In this document: piece after piece, positions 23,766 through 36,300 of the stretch | Layout: every line of letters starts with the position of its first letter | How positions within the stretch are numbered: position 1 is the first letter of the stretch | Assembly: GCA_029721515.1 (NCBI GenBank) | Contig: CM056561.1 | Coordinates: forward strand, 2,706,001 to 2,770,000 | Direction of reading: 5' to 3' | Source: Synanceia verrucosa | Lineage: Eukaryota; Chordata; Actinopteri; Perciformes; Synanceiidae | DNA: 64,000 nt | Position numbers and translations under genes: made by a program | The notes under the pieces: model-generated | Databases searched by the model: none | The model's input: the letters and a program-made list of their open reading frames with translations, nothing else | What the model was told of the DNA's origin: nothing

Positions 23766-26700
23766 CGACATGTGCCGTAGATCACCTGAGGACAGCAGAG
23801 TTGGCACAGCCACTAAGAAACTTCTATAACATGTTTTGTGAACGTAAATCTACAGAGCTGCCACCTGGCTTGCAGCTCAGCATTGCTCCGTTGGGAGGGT
23901 GAGAGTGAGTCACATCTTGATAAAACTGAGCCCTTCACATACTGACCGCAGATAAACAAAACCAGCAACTCTGAGCAGCACCTGTTGTCATTTACGCTGC
24001 AAGTTCCAGCTAGCATCGCACCAACTGTGGGAGAATTTGCAGTGTGGACGTTTCATCAGATGGGTGACATGTCAGTGCAGAAATGTCTTTATAGTGCGTC
24101 TTGTTTTGCAAGACCTCCTGTCTAAAATAGTGTTGGTGACCTCTGACCCCTGAAGGTTTATTCTGTAATGTTATGTTTATGTGTCTCCGTGGACACCCGC
24201 TTGTTGGCAAACTGCCGTAAAAACTGTCGCGTCTACGGGTCGCTCATACACAACATGTGCTGACTCCTTTCTATCTTCAGCAGCATTAACTTCTCTGGTC
24301 TGCTGGATCAGACCACCAGGGTTATTGCACCATTTTAAAAGTCAATTTTAATATTTTTTCAGACCTCAGCAAATATAATTAAAGAACCAAAAATGTCATA
24401 ACAATTTCTTTGGTAGAAAATAGTCAATTCTGACCAAAACAAGAACAAAAATCTGATAACCGATTAATCTCCGGTAATTTTTTATGATTTTTTTTCAGTC
24501 CTTTAACACTTGCAACAACAATATAAAGGCATAACACTTAACGTTTTTCCTACAACTTTACTTTCACAACTTTCAAGAACAAAGAAGTGAACAAAATAAC
24601 GTGAAAAATTGCAGTAAATCTCTGAATGCTGTGCTTTCCCATTGGCATTAAAAGCACCGTAAGAAAATTCAATACCTACAGCAAACTTACAGTAAATTTA
24701 ATACATTTTAAGACTTTTTAAGGAACCACCAGGAACAGCCTTCACTCCTGACCCTGTCTCTGGTTCACCACTGGTCCTTCCTTAGACCACTTTTGATAGA
24801 TCCTGACCACTGCAGACCAGGAACAGACCACCAGCGCTGCGGGTGTGGAGATGCTCTGATCCAGTCCTCCAGACATCACTGTTTCTTCTTGTTTTTCCTG
24901 ATCTGAGGACTAAATGTTCATTTCATGCCTTATATGAAGAGATAATCAGTCATAATGTCATTATGCCTTGTCAGTGTATTTATTGTTTCCTGCTCTGCTG
25001 TGGCAGGAAGGACCGGAAGGATGTCTTTTTATGTTTGATGTACTGTATTTTAAAGAATCCTGTACGATCAGTTTGTTCAAGCTAGGATGTCATGATCAGT
25101 GCTGCTCTCAGTGCCGCACCTTAACTACATCCGGCATCCCACAGTGTACGTTCATCAAAAAACAAAATACAAGTTCAGCCACTGGTGCTGACAGACTGAG
25201 GGGCCTCCACTGTGACACTCGGCAACAGTTTACAGAAGGAGATCACAGCGGAAATACAGAAACTTATGTTAAATAACAGTCAGACAAGACGTGAGAGGGT
25301 TTTTGGCAGCGATGAGGGAAGTTAATGATATGTTTGAAGGAGCAGCAGTGGAGAATGCTGCTGTCATCGGCGTTGACATTAAAATTAGCACCTTGAAAAG
25401 CATGCAGCGCGGTGTTAGGGGGATTATGAGCAGGGTGACATAACAGTCAACTCACAGGATCATTACATGGACAGTCAAAGGGAAGCATTGTTTCATTTCA
25501 TTTCTACACCAGGCCTCATGGGCAGGCTGAAAATAGTAATAAGCCACATAAACCTAAATGTAACCTGAGTATGGTAAAAATCTCAAATAGTTAAAAGTTG
25601 TGTGTTTGTTGGACCCATGAGCATTTATTGGTGTGAAAATGATCATATTTTTATGCTTATTTCTGTATTTATATTCTAAGATTTCTATATTGATTTTTAC
25701 ACTCATCTCATATTTTTATACTTATTTTATGCTTATTTTTGTATTTACATTCTCTTAGCTCATATATTTATACTTATTTTTTATTATTGTGCACTGAAAA
25801 GGAGAAGCTCTGCTATTTTGTTGTACACCTGTATAATGATAAAGGTAAAATAAAGGTCATTCTAGTCTATTCATTCTATTCTGTCTCAATGAGCAAACAA
25901 CACACATTCACAGTGAATTAGACGGTGTTGATGAACTGCAGCGAAGCAACAAACAGCAAAGCACATAACGGACGGATGAACATGAAATCATTAAAAATAG
26001 ACCTGCAAAAAGAAAGAGAGGTCTTGTTTTTGCATGCTAAATGTCTTCATCTGACATTAATAGAGGCCTGCATCACAATGTGCACACTTTTCTTTTTAAA
26101 AGGAAGGACGCTGTGTTGACGAACTGGAAATACGAAACATAATCAGGACAGATGAGCAACACAAAACTCACAATAATTAAAAAGTTGACAGATTTATCTG
26201 AGACAACACAGAGTACAAATGACTGATGCACCTTTCTGACGAGCTGTGTGACATTTCTGCTGCCACCACTCCCTCTCCGCTCCACGCCTGGCATGCAAAG
26301 TCTAAAAGATGAATTAATCCAAATAATTGCAGCCGTTAAACAGTAAATCTTTAAATTATAATATACATGCCGCTGCTGTTCACACAGGAAGAAACTGAAC
26401 TGCATAAACCCTTCACTTTGCAAAATAATGATAAAATTTCCAATGTAATGTAGATGTGAGACTAAATTATAACAAATGATGATGCTAAAAACTAAAAGAA
26501 ATGCCGCTAATTTATTTAAAGAAATGTCCACTTGTTCAGACATAATAAACCCCCAAAAATAAAATTCCCTACTGAAGAACTTGAATAACTGTATTGGAAA
26601 AAAAAACCTGAATGTTATATAATCAAATTAAATTTGGGTCCTCTAAAATTGTATTTGATCCTAAAATTCAATGAATTTCTCACATTTCCATTTCACCATT

Positions 26701-27383
26701 TTGGACAACCTTGTTTTCTCACTCATCAGTTTTTTAATCCTACTTACACAATATCTTAACCACCAAAGCAGTTTGAACCTGCTGAAGGTGACGATGACAG
26801 TAGAGACCTGACAGTTACAGTAGTAAAACACAAAAAAATTAAGCAGCAAGTTAGTGCAAGAGATAAAACTACTAGTTTAATTACATGTAGTTAAGTACAG
26901 TGCCCCCCCCTTTTCAAGTAAAAAAAGACCACAAATATTTACAGCTGGGCAGGAATAATATCACTTTCCTTTTACTCTTGAACAATACTGAGCTGCAGGA
27001 ATAAATCTTATCTTATATGCTATAAACTGTTCAAGTTTCCACAGATAAACTTACAGTTTAAACACAAAAAAACCCAGAGCCAAAAATGCTAAAACCACTG
27101 AGGAGAAGGAATCAATCTTCAGTTGAGAAAAACAAGCGAACACACCCAGTCGCCGTCAAAATGAAGCATTTCAGGATCACCAGAGCATGACAGATCACTA
27201 AAAGAAGCATCACCTCCATTTTAAAGCAGGCTAAATAAAGCGTCTAACTGCATAATCTGTGTTCCGTGGATATCTGGCTCTAAATATGTGACACTTGTAA
27301 ATGTTTTCTCCAAAGATCCAGTGAGATCAGTCCGTAAACAAAGAGCAGCTTCCTTTCAGTCCAGCTCTGGCCCTTTTCTCTTT

Positions 27384-30300
27384 TTAAATCTGTATTTTTT
27401 TCTCCTGAAATGTCTGGTGGCAGATTCCCGCCAAGGTCTTGAACTTTGGGCCCAAATCATTCAGAAACATCAGATCGTCTCCCAGGTTGCTAAGCGACAG
27501 ACGGTCCAGTGACTGACATCTGCTGCCCTGACCCTCGTAGGCGTACTCGCAGGGTCGGTACACCGGGTCGCCTGCCTGGTTTCCATCAATCATGTGAAGT
27601 CTCTGTGAGATTAATGATGACATTTATGGGTCATTTTGCCACAAACATTTCAGTATTAATATCATATTTAGTCTGGTCTGGAAGTTTGGTGTAATATAAT
27701 GATTGGGTCAACCTGCACCGTCGGTTTGAGCCACTAAATTATTTTTTTTGGGCTCGGATTGTTATTAGAGGAAACTGACAACATTATGGAAATAATCCTA
27801 CATAGAAATAAAACTTACAACAACAGCAGAGAGTTTGTTGTTTTAGAATAGAATAGAATCAAATAGTTTTTTTATTGACGGAAATTCACCCGCCACAGCA
27901 GCATAGACAAATTACAGTAATAAAGAAACAATAGACAACCGAACAAGTAATAATAATAGAATATTTACTTTATGCGCTAAATAAAAAAGAAGAAAAATAT
28001 CATTTTAATTGCAAGTGAATAAAATGTGGGAAACTCAACGAATCAGCAGCATATTAAAAAGACAAAAAGAACAGCAGAGCCCACAGAGGAGAGATTATTA
28101 AAAATACAGACACAACTATTCAAAAATGCACATGTTAAAACTAAAATATAAAATATATACTACAAACAGCACAAATAGAAAATAGCATTCAAGTAAGCAG
28201 AAATGTCAATTCATGTACCAAATAAACTGCTTTTTTTTACCGTATATATTGTACTTTTTAATCACCTTACTGCCTAATTTGTCTTTAAGCTGCCTTTATT
28301 TATCTATTTTTCAATATATAATTATAAAGAAAGTGTTTCATTGCGCAGGGAAACACATTTCCCTCCTGTTCACATGATAATAAACACTCTTGAATCTTGA
28401 AGTAAGCAGATGTCAACATAAATGTGTGAAAATTGTGTTTTCAGTGAATTAAATTGACGGTGCAGGTAAACATAAACGAGGGTTGACCTTTGACCTTTGA
28501 CTCCCAACATGTGGTCGTTACTCAAAGCTTCTTACCCTGTCGATGTGATCTGCAATGTGCCGATGTTGATGCTGATGTGACCGAAGGCTGAGAGAGCGGT
28601 TACATCTCAGTGATCCTCGCTGTTCAGCTCCCTGAGAGACGACGACGGTTACAGCCAAAACATACATATATACATATACAGAGCTGAAGAAATATATTAG
28701 ACCTCCACCCAGCGCTGCCCTAAATGAACAGAAATAGTTTTAATCCACCAGTATGAGCAAGCTCTTTAATCAAAATCGTTATTGCTATGAATTTTCAAAT
28801 TTACCCTTACAGAAAAAAAATCCCAAAGCACATTATTATTATTATTTTTTGATTGAAATTACGCTGGAGGCTCTGATAACTTTGTTCAGCTCTGAATTTA
28901 CTGTTATATATATTTTAAGAAACACTTTATGTAGAATGTAGAATGTGTATGTGTATACAGTGCAGATATAAAGATAAACCCTCTTAATAAAAGACTGTTG
29001 ACTGAAAAAAGAGTGATATTTACCTGGTAGTGGTTTGCCCTGGTTGTTGACCATGTGGAGTACTGAAAAGAGGGAAGTAAGCAGTTTTTACTACCCTCAA
29101 CTGACCTCACAGTCACAACATAAAACAAAAAAAAACTGGAGCAAAAAGCATGCAAGACAGTGTGTTTCTTCTTTTTAGATAGAGCATGTTTTAACCTGTC
29201 ACACCATCAAATTCAACAGAACTGCAAACTAAATGTGACTGTATCCTAGTCTGTTGAAAATATGTAAAAAAAACAAACTGTATTTAAATCTCAAATCACA
29301 AAGAGAAAATAAATTGAATTAATAAAATACAAGCAGACAGAGATTATTTTAAGAAGTTTCTGTTAAGAAGATTAACACAAACATGCAAACGATAGGGACA
29401 TACAGTAAAAACCAGAGGTGATAGCGCCTCCTGGTGGACATAAAACACATGAAACAGGAAAGCGAAACAGCAGCTCTGGGGTCAAAGGTGAAGCCTCTCA
29501 CCTTGTTCTGCCCTCCATAGTTTCTGTGCATGCCCAGAGAGGTCATGTTAGAGTTCATCTGTAGAGGATTTAAAGTACAAGATTACCCTGGAGCAGAGCT
29601 GGAATATTCTTTTAAATCTAGATCTATACCTAAAACTACGATGAGTATTTCCTGGGTGTAAACTATCCATCCATTATCTACCGCTTATCCTCATAGGAGC
29701 CTATCCCAGCTGTCTTAGGGCAGAAGGCAGGGTACACCCTGGACAAGTCTCCACGTCATCACAGGGCACATAGAGACAGACAACCACTCACACTCACATT
29801 CACACCTACGGTCAATTTAAATTAACCAATTAACTTAAACCCATGCATGTTTTTGGATGGTGGGAGGAAGCCGGAGTACCCGGAGAGAACCCACGCAGAC
29901 ACAGGGAGAACATGCAAACTCCACACAGAAAGGCCCCGGGATTCGAACCCGGTACCTTCTTGCTGTGAGGCGACAGTGCTAACCACTACACCACCGTGCC
30001 ACCCGGGTGTAAACTAATTCAAGAGAAATAAAAATAAATAAATAAAATAAAATAAAAATAAATTTAAAAAAATTCAGTTTTAATTTTTCAGCTGAAATAA
30101 GTCACAAAAACTAAAACACCTGTCCACCATAGACATCAGAAAAATAGAAAAGTTTTTATTCATCCCTCATGAAGAAAGAAAAAATAAACAACAGCAATGA
30201 AAAAACATAATAAGTAAGAGAAAAAAATATTTACAGCATGTATAAACTATATAAAAAGGAAAAAAATATATATTTTTAAATGTAATTAAACACAATAATT

Positions 30301-33300
30301 AAACAATTAAAATGTATATTTACTATGCAAATTAGTTAGATTAGAAAATTAGAAAAAACATGGCAATGACAGTAATGAGCTCCTGCAGAGTTCTCCAACC
30401 ACGTGTTTAATATGTATTTTATAGACATTACAGCTAAAAAGACTAAACATTTCTGAGAATCTGAAACTAGCAAAAAATTTAAGTAAGATTAAAGCCCGAA
30501 TTAAATAATTGATGATTGTGTCATCAAATATTTCTCTAAATCATCATAAAGGAGGCTGTTCAGAGGCTCGTCACTCACCATGGCCGCCGCTGAGCTGTTG
30601 TAGACGTCTACGTCCTCGGCCATCACTGGAGCCGTCTGAGACGTCTGGAGGAGCCAAGCACCACAATAAACATAAATACTGGTACTAAAATAAAACGTTC
30701 TGCTCTTGTCTTTCTGCATTGGTGTGTTTGCAGAGGGATCAGTTCTCAGAAAACAAAACTTTAAGTAGATTCATGATTACTTAAAGGAATTCATTACTTA
30801 TTATGAGTAAATAAGTGAGATTTCATTAAATTCAAACAATCCCTGATACTCGTAAATCTTCCCTTTATCTCACATTTCATGTCATAACTGTGCTTATGTA
30901 ATCCTTTTCTGCAGGGAGTCCAGTTCCTGAGTGGTGAGTCACACCTTTAAAAGTTAACTCACGTGAGCTTCTAGTTCCACAAAGCTTGTAAAGCCTGTAA
31001 TCTTTGCTATAAAGGTGTCACACGTCTGCACATCTGTCACAGTTACACACACAAAGATTATAGTTGTCATGCACTTTTCAGCAGGATTAGGAGCTACACT
31101 TTTATTATGTGTGACTCGTTTTGACTTTTATTGCCTCGTGACACTCCCTGAACACCTGAGTCAACAGCAAGAGGGGCTGGGAGGATTTTAGAGGAGGAGT
31201 ACCTGCTTGGTGGCCATTTTTATTCCGTCTGTCACGTTCACAGTGTTTGTTGGCGTCAGCAGCAGAGTGGGCGAAGACTGCCAGAGAGGAGGGAACAGGA
31301 AACAGGTGAAGATATGTGTGATTGTTGGCGTCACTCAGCGTCCTGCCGCCGTCTCACCATGCAAGGGGAGCCTCCTCCTTCCTCGTTGTACTTGATGAGC
31401 GTCTGGTTTCCTTCATCGTGCACCACAGGAACATGCTGGAAGTTCTTCCCTCCACACTGACACATGAAGAGGAGGAGTAGCACTGCAGGCACACACCATA
31501 AATAAAATGACAAGGTTGAAATGTACAGTGTGTGCTGCTGTGTAATCAATGGTGGTTTATTATCTGGTAACATAAAGGTGGGTGTGTGTGCAGAGAGTGT
31601 GTGACTGTCTTCAGACCAGCTCTAATAAAAAAAAAAGCTGACTTTCTCTGCAGGTTGATGGATCTTTATGGTTTTGATGATGCTGCCTCTCATCCTCATA
31701 CTCACATAAAAACAAGAGGAGGCCTAAAGAGAGCAGACCGATGGCGGCCGCCCCGAGGCCGGACGATGACGGCTCTTTTCCACGACAGACGTCTCCGTCC
31801 CCGCAGTCACACACCATCACCTCTACGGACTCACGGCCTTCAAAGCTCTGCTGGTCCTGGATCAGCAGCGGCACCGAGTAGTTCCCATAAGCAAGAGTCT
31901 TCAGCATGATGAGACCGCCTTCCTGACCTGATGCAGAGATCATATCCTTTATAATAACCGTCATTTCTTAAAGGTAAATATGAAATGACTGTCTTATAAA
32001 TCACATATTATATCATAGCTGATAGTTAAATTCTGATATATGGTTGCACACATCATGACATTTTATTTACCATATTAATTATTTAACGCTTAAGAAATGT
32101 TTGTAAACACATCTATAAAGCCAAAGTATTAACGATTATTCGCCTAAATATTGTTATATTTATATAATAACAATGGCTTTATAGTAGCCATCAAAATAAA
32201 GTTTATGGATACAAACCAAACCAGTTATTAACCAGATGCAGGGCTGAGTTTAGTGTCCAGATGTGCACTAACCAGATGCAGGGTTTAGTTTAGTTTCCAG
32301 ATGTGCACTAACCAGATGCAGGGTTTAGTTTAGTTTCCAGATGTGCACTAACCAGATGCAGGGTTTAGTTTAGTTTCCAGATGTGCACTAACCAGATGCA
32401 GGGTTTGTTTGGTTTCCAGATGTGCACTAACCAGATGCAGGGTTTAGTTTAGTTTCCAGATGTGCACTAACCAGATGCAGGGTTTGTTTGGTTTCCAGAT
32501 GTGCACTAACCAGATGCAGGGCTAAGTGTAGTTTCCAGATGTGCACTAACCAGATGCAGGGTTTAGTTTAGTTTCCAGATGTGCACTAACCAGATGCAGG
32601 GTTTATTTTAGTTTAGTTTCCAGATGTGCACTAACCAGATGCAGGGCTTAGTTTAGTTTAGTTTCCAGATGTGCACTAACCAGATGCAGGGTTTAGTTTC
32701 CAGATGTGCACTAACCAGATGCAGGGCTTAGTTTAGTTTCCAGATGTGCACTAACCAGATGCAGGGTTTAGTTTCCAGATGTGCACTAACCAGATGCAGG
32801 GTTTAGTTTAGTTTAGTTTCCAGATGTGCACTAACCAGATGCAGGGCTTAGTTTAGTTTGCAGATGTGCACTAACCAGATGCAGGGCTTAGTTTAGTTTG
32901 CAGATGTGCACTAACCAGATGCAGGGTTTGTTTGGTTTCCAGATGTGCACTAACCAGATGCAGGGTTTAGTTTAGTTTGCAGATGTGCACTAACCAGATG
33001 CAGGGTTTAGTTTAGTTTGCAGATGTGCACTAACCAGATGCAGGGTTTGTTTGGTTTCCAGATGTGCACTAACCAGATGCAGGGTTTAGTTTAGTTTCCA
33101 GATGTGCACTAACCAGATGCAGGGTTTAGTTTAGTTTACAGATGTGCACTAACCAGATGCAGGGTTTAGTTTAGTTTACAGATGTGCACTAACCAGATGC
33201 AGGGTTTAGTTTAGTTTCCAGATGTGCACTAACCATATGCAGGGTTTAGTTTAGTTTCCAGATGTGCACTAACCAGATGCAGAGTTTAGTTTAGTTTCCA

Positions 33301-36300
33301 GATGAGCACTAACCAGATGCAGGGTTTAGTTTATTTTAGTTTCCAGATGTGCACTAACCAGATGCAGGGCTTAGTTTAGTTTACAGATGTGCAGTAACCA
33401 GATGCAGGGTTTGTTTGGTTTCCAGATGTGCACTAACCAGATGCAGGGCTTAGTTTAGTTTACAGATGTGCACTAACCAGATGCAGGGTTTAGTTTAGTT
33501 AAGTTTCCAGATGTGCACTCACCAGATGCAGGGTTTAGTTTAGTTTAGTTTCCAGATGTGCACTAACCAGATGCAGGGTTTAGTTTAGTTTAGTTTCCAG
33601 ATGTGCACTAACCAGATGCAGGGCTTAGTTTCCATCGCTGTGCCAGGGTTTTGTCGTCGCCTCCCAGGGAGAAGGAGAAGGGTCCGCTGTAAGGGTGGAC
33701 GTCTGCGTCGGTGGCGGACACCATGACCTTGTCGGCCTTGTTTCCACACATGATGACGCTGCTGCTGACCAGTCTGGGCGTGTTGTCGTTGATGTCGCTG
33801 AGGTGGACCAGGACGGTGCATGTACCTGTGGCTGGAGGCTCACCTTAGTAACCACAGCAAACGCAGAAAAAAGCTTTAATCTTTGCTTTTAGTTCAGTGG
33901 ACAGAGTTTACACAGAAGGACTCCTTCATACCATCATCTACAGCTCCGACGACGACTTTGTAAACATTGTTGTCGTCGACAAAAGGCGATTCTCTGTCCA
34001 TCTTCTTAGTTGATGTGATTTTTCCTGTTTTCTGATCAATGGTCACCCAGTTAGCTGGATCCTCTAACAGCACATGTCTGATCACAGCAGGGCAGAAAAT
34101 AAAAGACAGGATGGAGGAAATTAAGTAAAAACTGCTGGAAACCAAACGTGAGGCTTCGTTGTCAAAATAACTACGAGACGTATCAGTAATGGGTTATGGA
34201 TATCTGCTGGCTAGGACTATAAAGGACAAAGTGTCTTAAGTGTTGATATCTTCAGCCTAAAACTAGCTGTGTGGAGCCGCTGACCTGATTTTGGACACAT
34301 CAGAGTCGACGTCGTTGATCTTGGGAGTGAACAGCACCACTCCTGGCTCCTGCTCCTCCTTCTGGTACAGGTCCACTTTGGATTTCTCATAATAAGGAGG
34401 GTCGTTGACATCAATCACTTTGATCGTGATGTTGACTGTATTTGGAGGTGGAAGCGAACTGCTGACGACGCCGTTTTCACAAACAAATAAAGGTTCCTGG
34501 TTCTCCACTCCGATCTGCAGGTTGGAGAAACTTGTCCTCTCAAAGTCCTGACCCTGGAGGAAATACAAGATTATGTCAACTCACTGAACAAACACACATG
34601 TATGAAGGTTTTATTAGTGCGAGAAAAAGCAGAATGACCTTGATGACGCTCAGAATCCCCTCATTAGTGTCGGGGTCGGTTTCAATCTTGAAGTTTCCTT
34701 CCTCATTCCCTTTGATGAAGAAGTATTTAGCTTTCCATCCAGGAGTTTTAGGAGTGTCTTTGTCGTCTACCGCAACTCTTAAAACATTATCCTTTGTGGT
34801 CCCTTCTAACACTTCACCTTGGTACTGGACAGACAGAACACCTTAAACATCATATATCAGTCTAATAAGCAACTTTAAAGATAATAATAATAATAATAAA
34901 TGAGTGCCTTTGTCTCCTTGAACGTTGGTGGATGAGTGTTCGTGTCGACGATATTGAAGGTAATAACAGCGGTGGAGGAAAGGGACGGCGTCCCAGCATC
35001 TTTTGCTTCAAGAATAACTTCATACTTCTTTACTTTCTGAAACAATCATAAGAGATGGTATTTCAGATATTATAGTGACACATCAGTATATGTGTGTGCA
35101 GCTGGTGTAAGTGCAGTAAAAGTGAAGGAGTCTCACATCGTAGTCAAAACATCCTTTAAAGGTGAGCTGGGCCAGTTTGTTATTGAGCTGCTTCACCTGA
35201 AGCTTTGGCTCTGCTGGTTTCTGGGAAACCATGGAGACGGTGATTTTAGAGTTAGACGTGTTCCTCTGGTCCATGTCCGTCACCTCGAGCTGGCCTGGCA
35301 GGTACCCTGCAGGAGGAAACAGGAAGTGGGGAAAACGTATGGTGTTTGACAACAGGAGGCAGGTGGAAAGTTTCAAGTTCTTTTCATGAGCGCTCACTGT
35401 TTTCAGAGACAGAGCACATTCAGATCCTGCCCACATCAAAACGGGGTCAAAATGACCCACTGCTCCCCATTCAAGACTCAAGATTCAAGAGGTTCATAGT
35501 CATATATACAGGAGAAACAGGGGGAACACTAGGTACTGAAATATAGATTTTTTTATTTAAATTTATATAGATAAATTACAGTAATATAGAAACAATAAAC
35601 AGCAGCAAAAACATAATAGAATAAGTAATAATAATATAGTAATAAATATTTACAATATGTACTAAATAACAAAGGAGGAAAATCTATTTTAATTCAGTAA
35701 TTAGATGAATAAAATATTTTTTTGCTATTTGTTATGTAGCTGTGACCTGAAGAAATAAAATAAAATAAAACAAAATAGCAGTGCAAATTTCTGTGCAAAA
35801 GTGTAGTGCAAATTGTTTTGAAAAAAGTTGAAAAAAAATCTTACTTTGTGGGTTCCCTTAAGACAACTGAAATAACTAATAACAAAGACTAAATAGGGAA
35901 TAAATTTGACCTAAGCACGTAAAATAAAAAATAACGTGAGCACCATGTACAAAAGGCAAGATTTTGTGCTGCATGAAAGTGCCTCTTTGGTTAATTATTA
36001 CTAGCAGGCAACAGAAAAAGACCTAAAAGCTGCCAACTTTCTTTAAGTTAAATAAAACATTTTGTCAGTATGTAAAGTGTGCCATGGAGGAATGAGGATA
36101 AATCAAACAGAGCCTCAAGCTAAATACAGTAATTTGTCAACAAATAGCTAACATTAGCTCGCTAAGAGTTCACTTTAACATTCATCCATCGTTATTTTGG
36201 TTACCAACTGCACTCTAAGTTAATCCTCTGACATGTTTCTAGTAAGCTTGGTTTCATATCGTGGCTCTGTTTGTTTTCCCCTCCGGTAGGTGTGGTTTTC

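Larger units (their letters stand above)
21774..27383. other. Interval between the two cadherin genes
   Basis: No exon is recognised. It must hold the promoter of the downstream cadherin, but I see no decisive promoter motif. It contains a fish repeat near 22190-22345, a retroelement tail-like stretch at 22330-22520, an ATT microsatellite, a 19-bp tandem repeat at 23690-23765 and otherwise AT-rich unique-looking DNA. The 3' UTR of the upstream cadherin must begin at 27383 and run leftward. Confidence 0.55.

Noticed and set aside
32223..33633. Regular repeat array resembling a CRISPR array
   Set aside because: There are no unique spacers: the units abut and vary only in TTTAG subunits, the host is a vertebrate, and the array overlaps a coding exon. 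It is a minisatellite.
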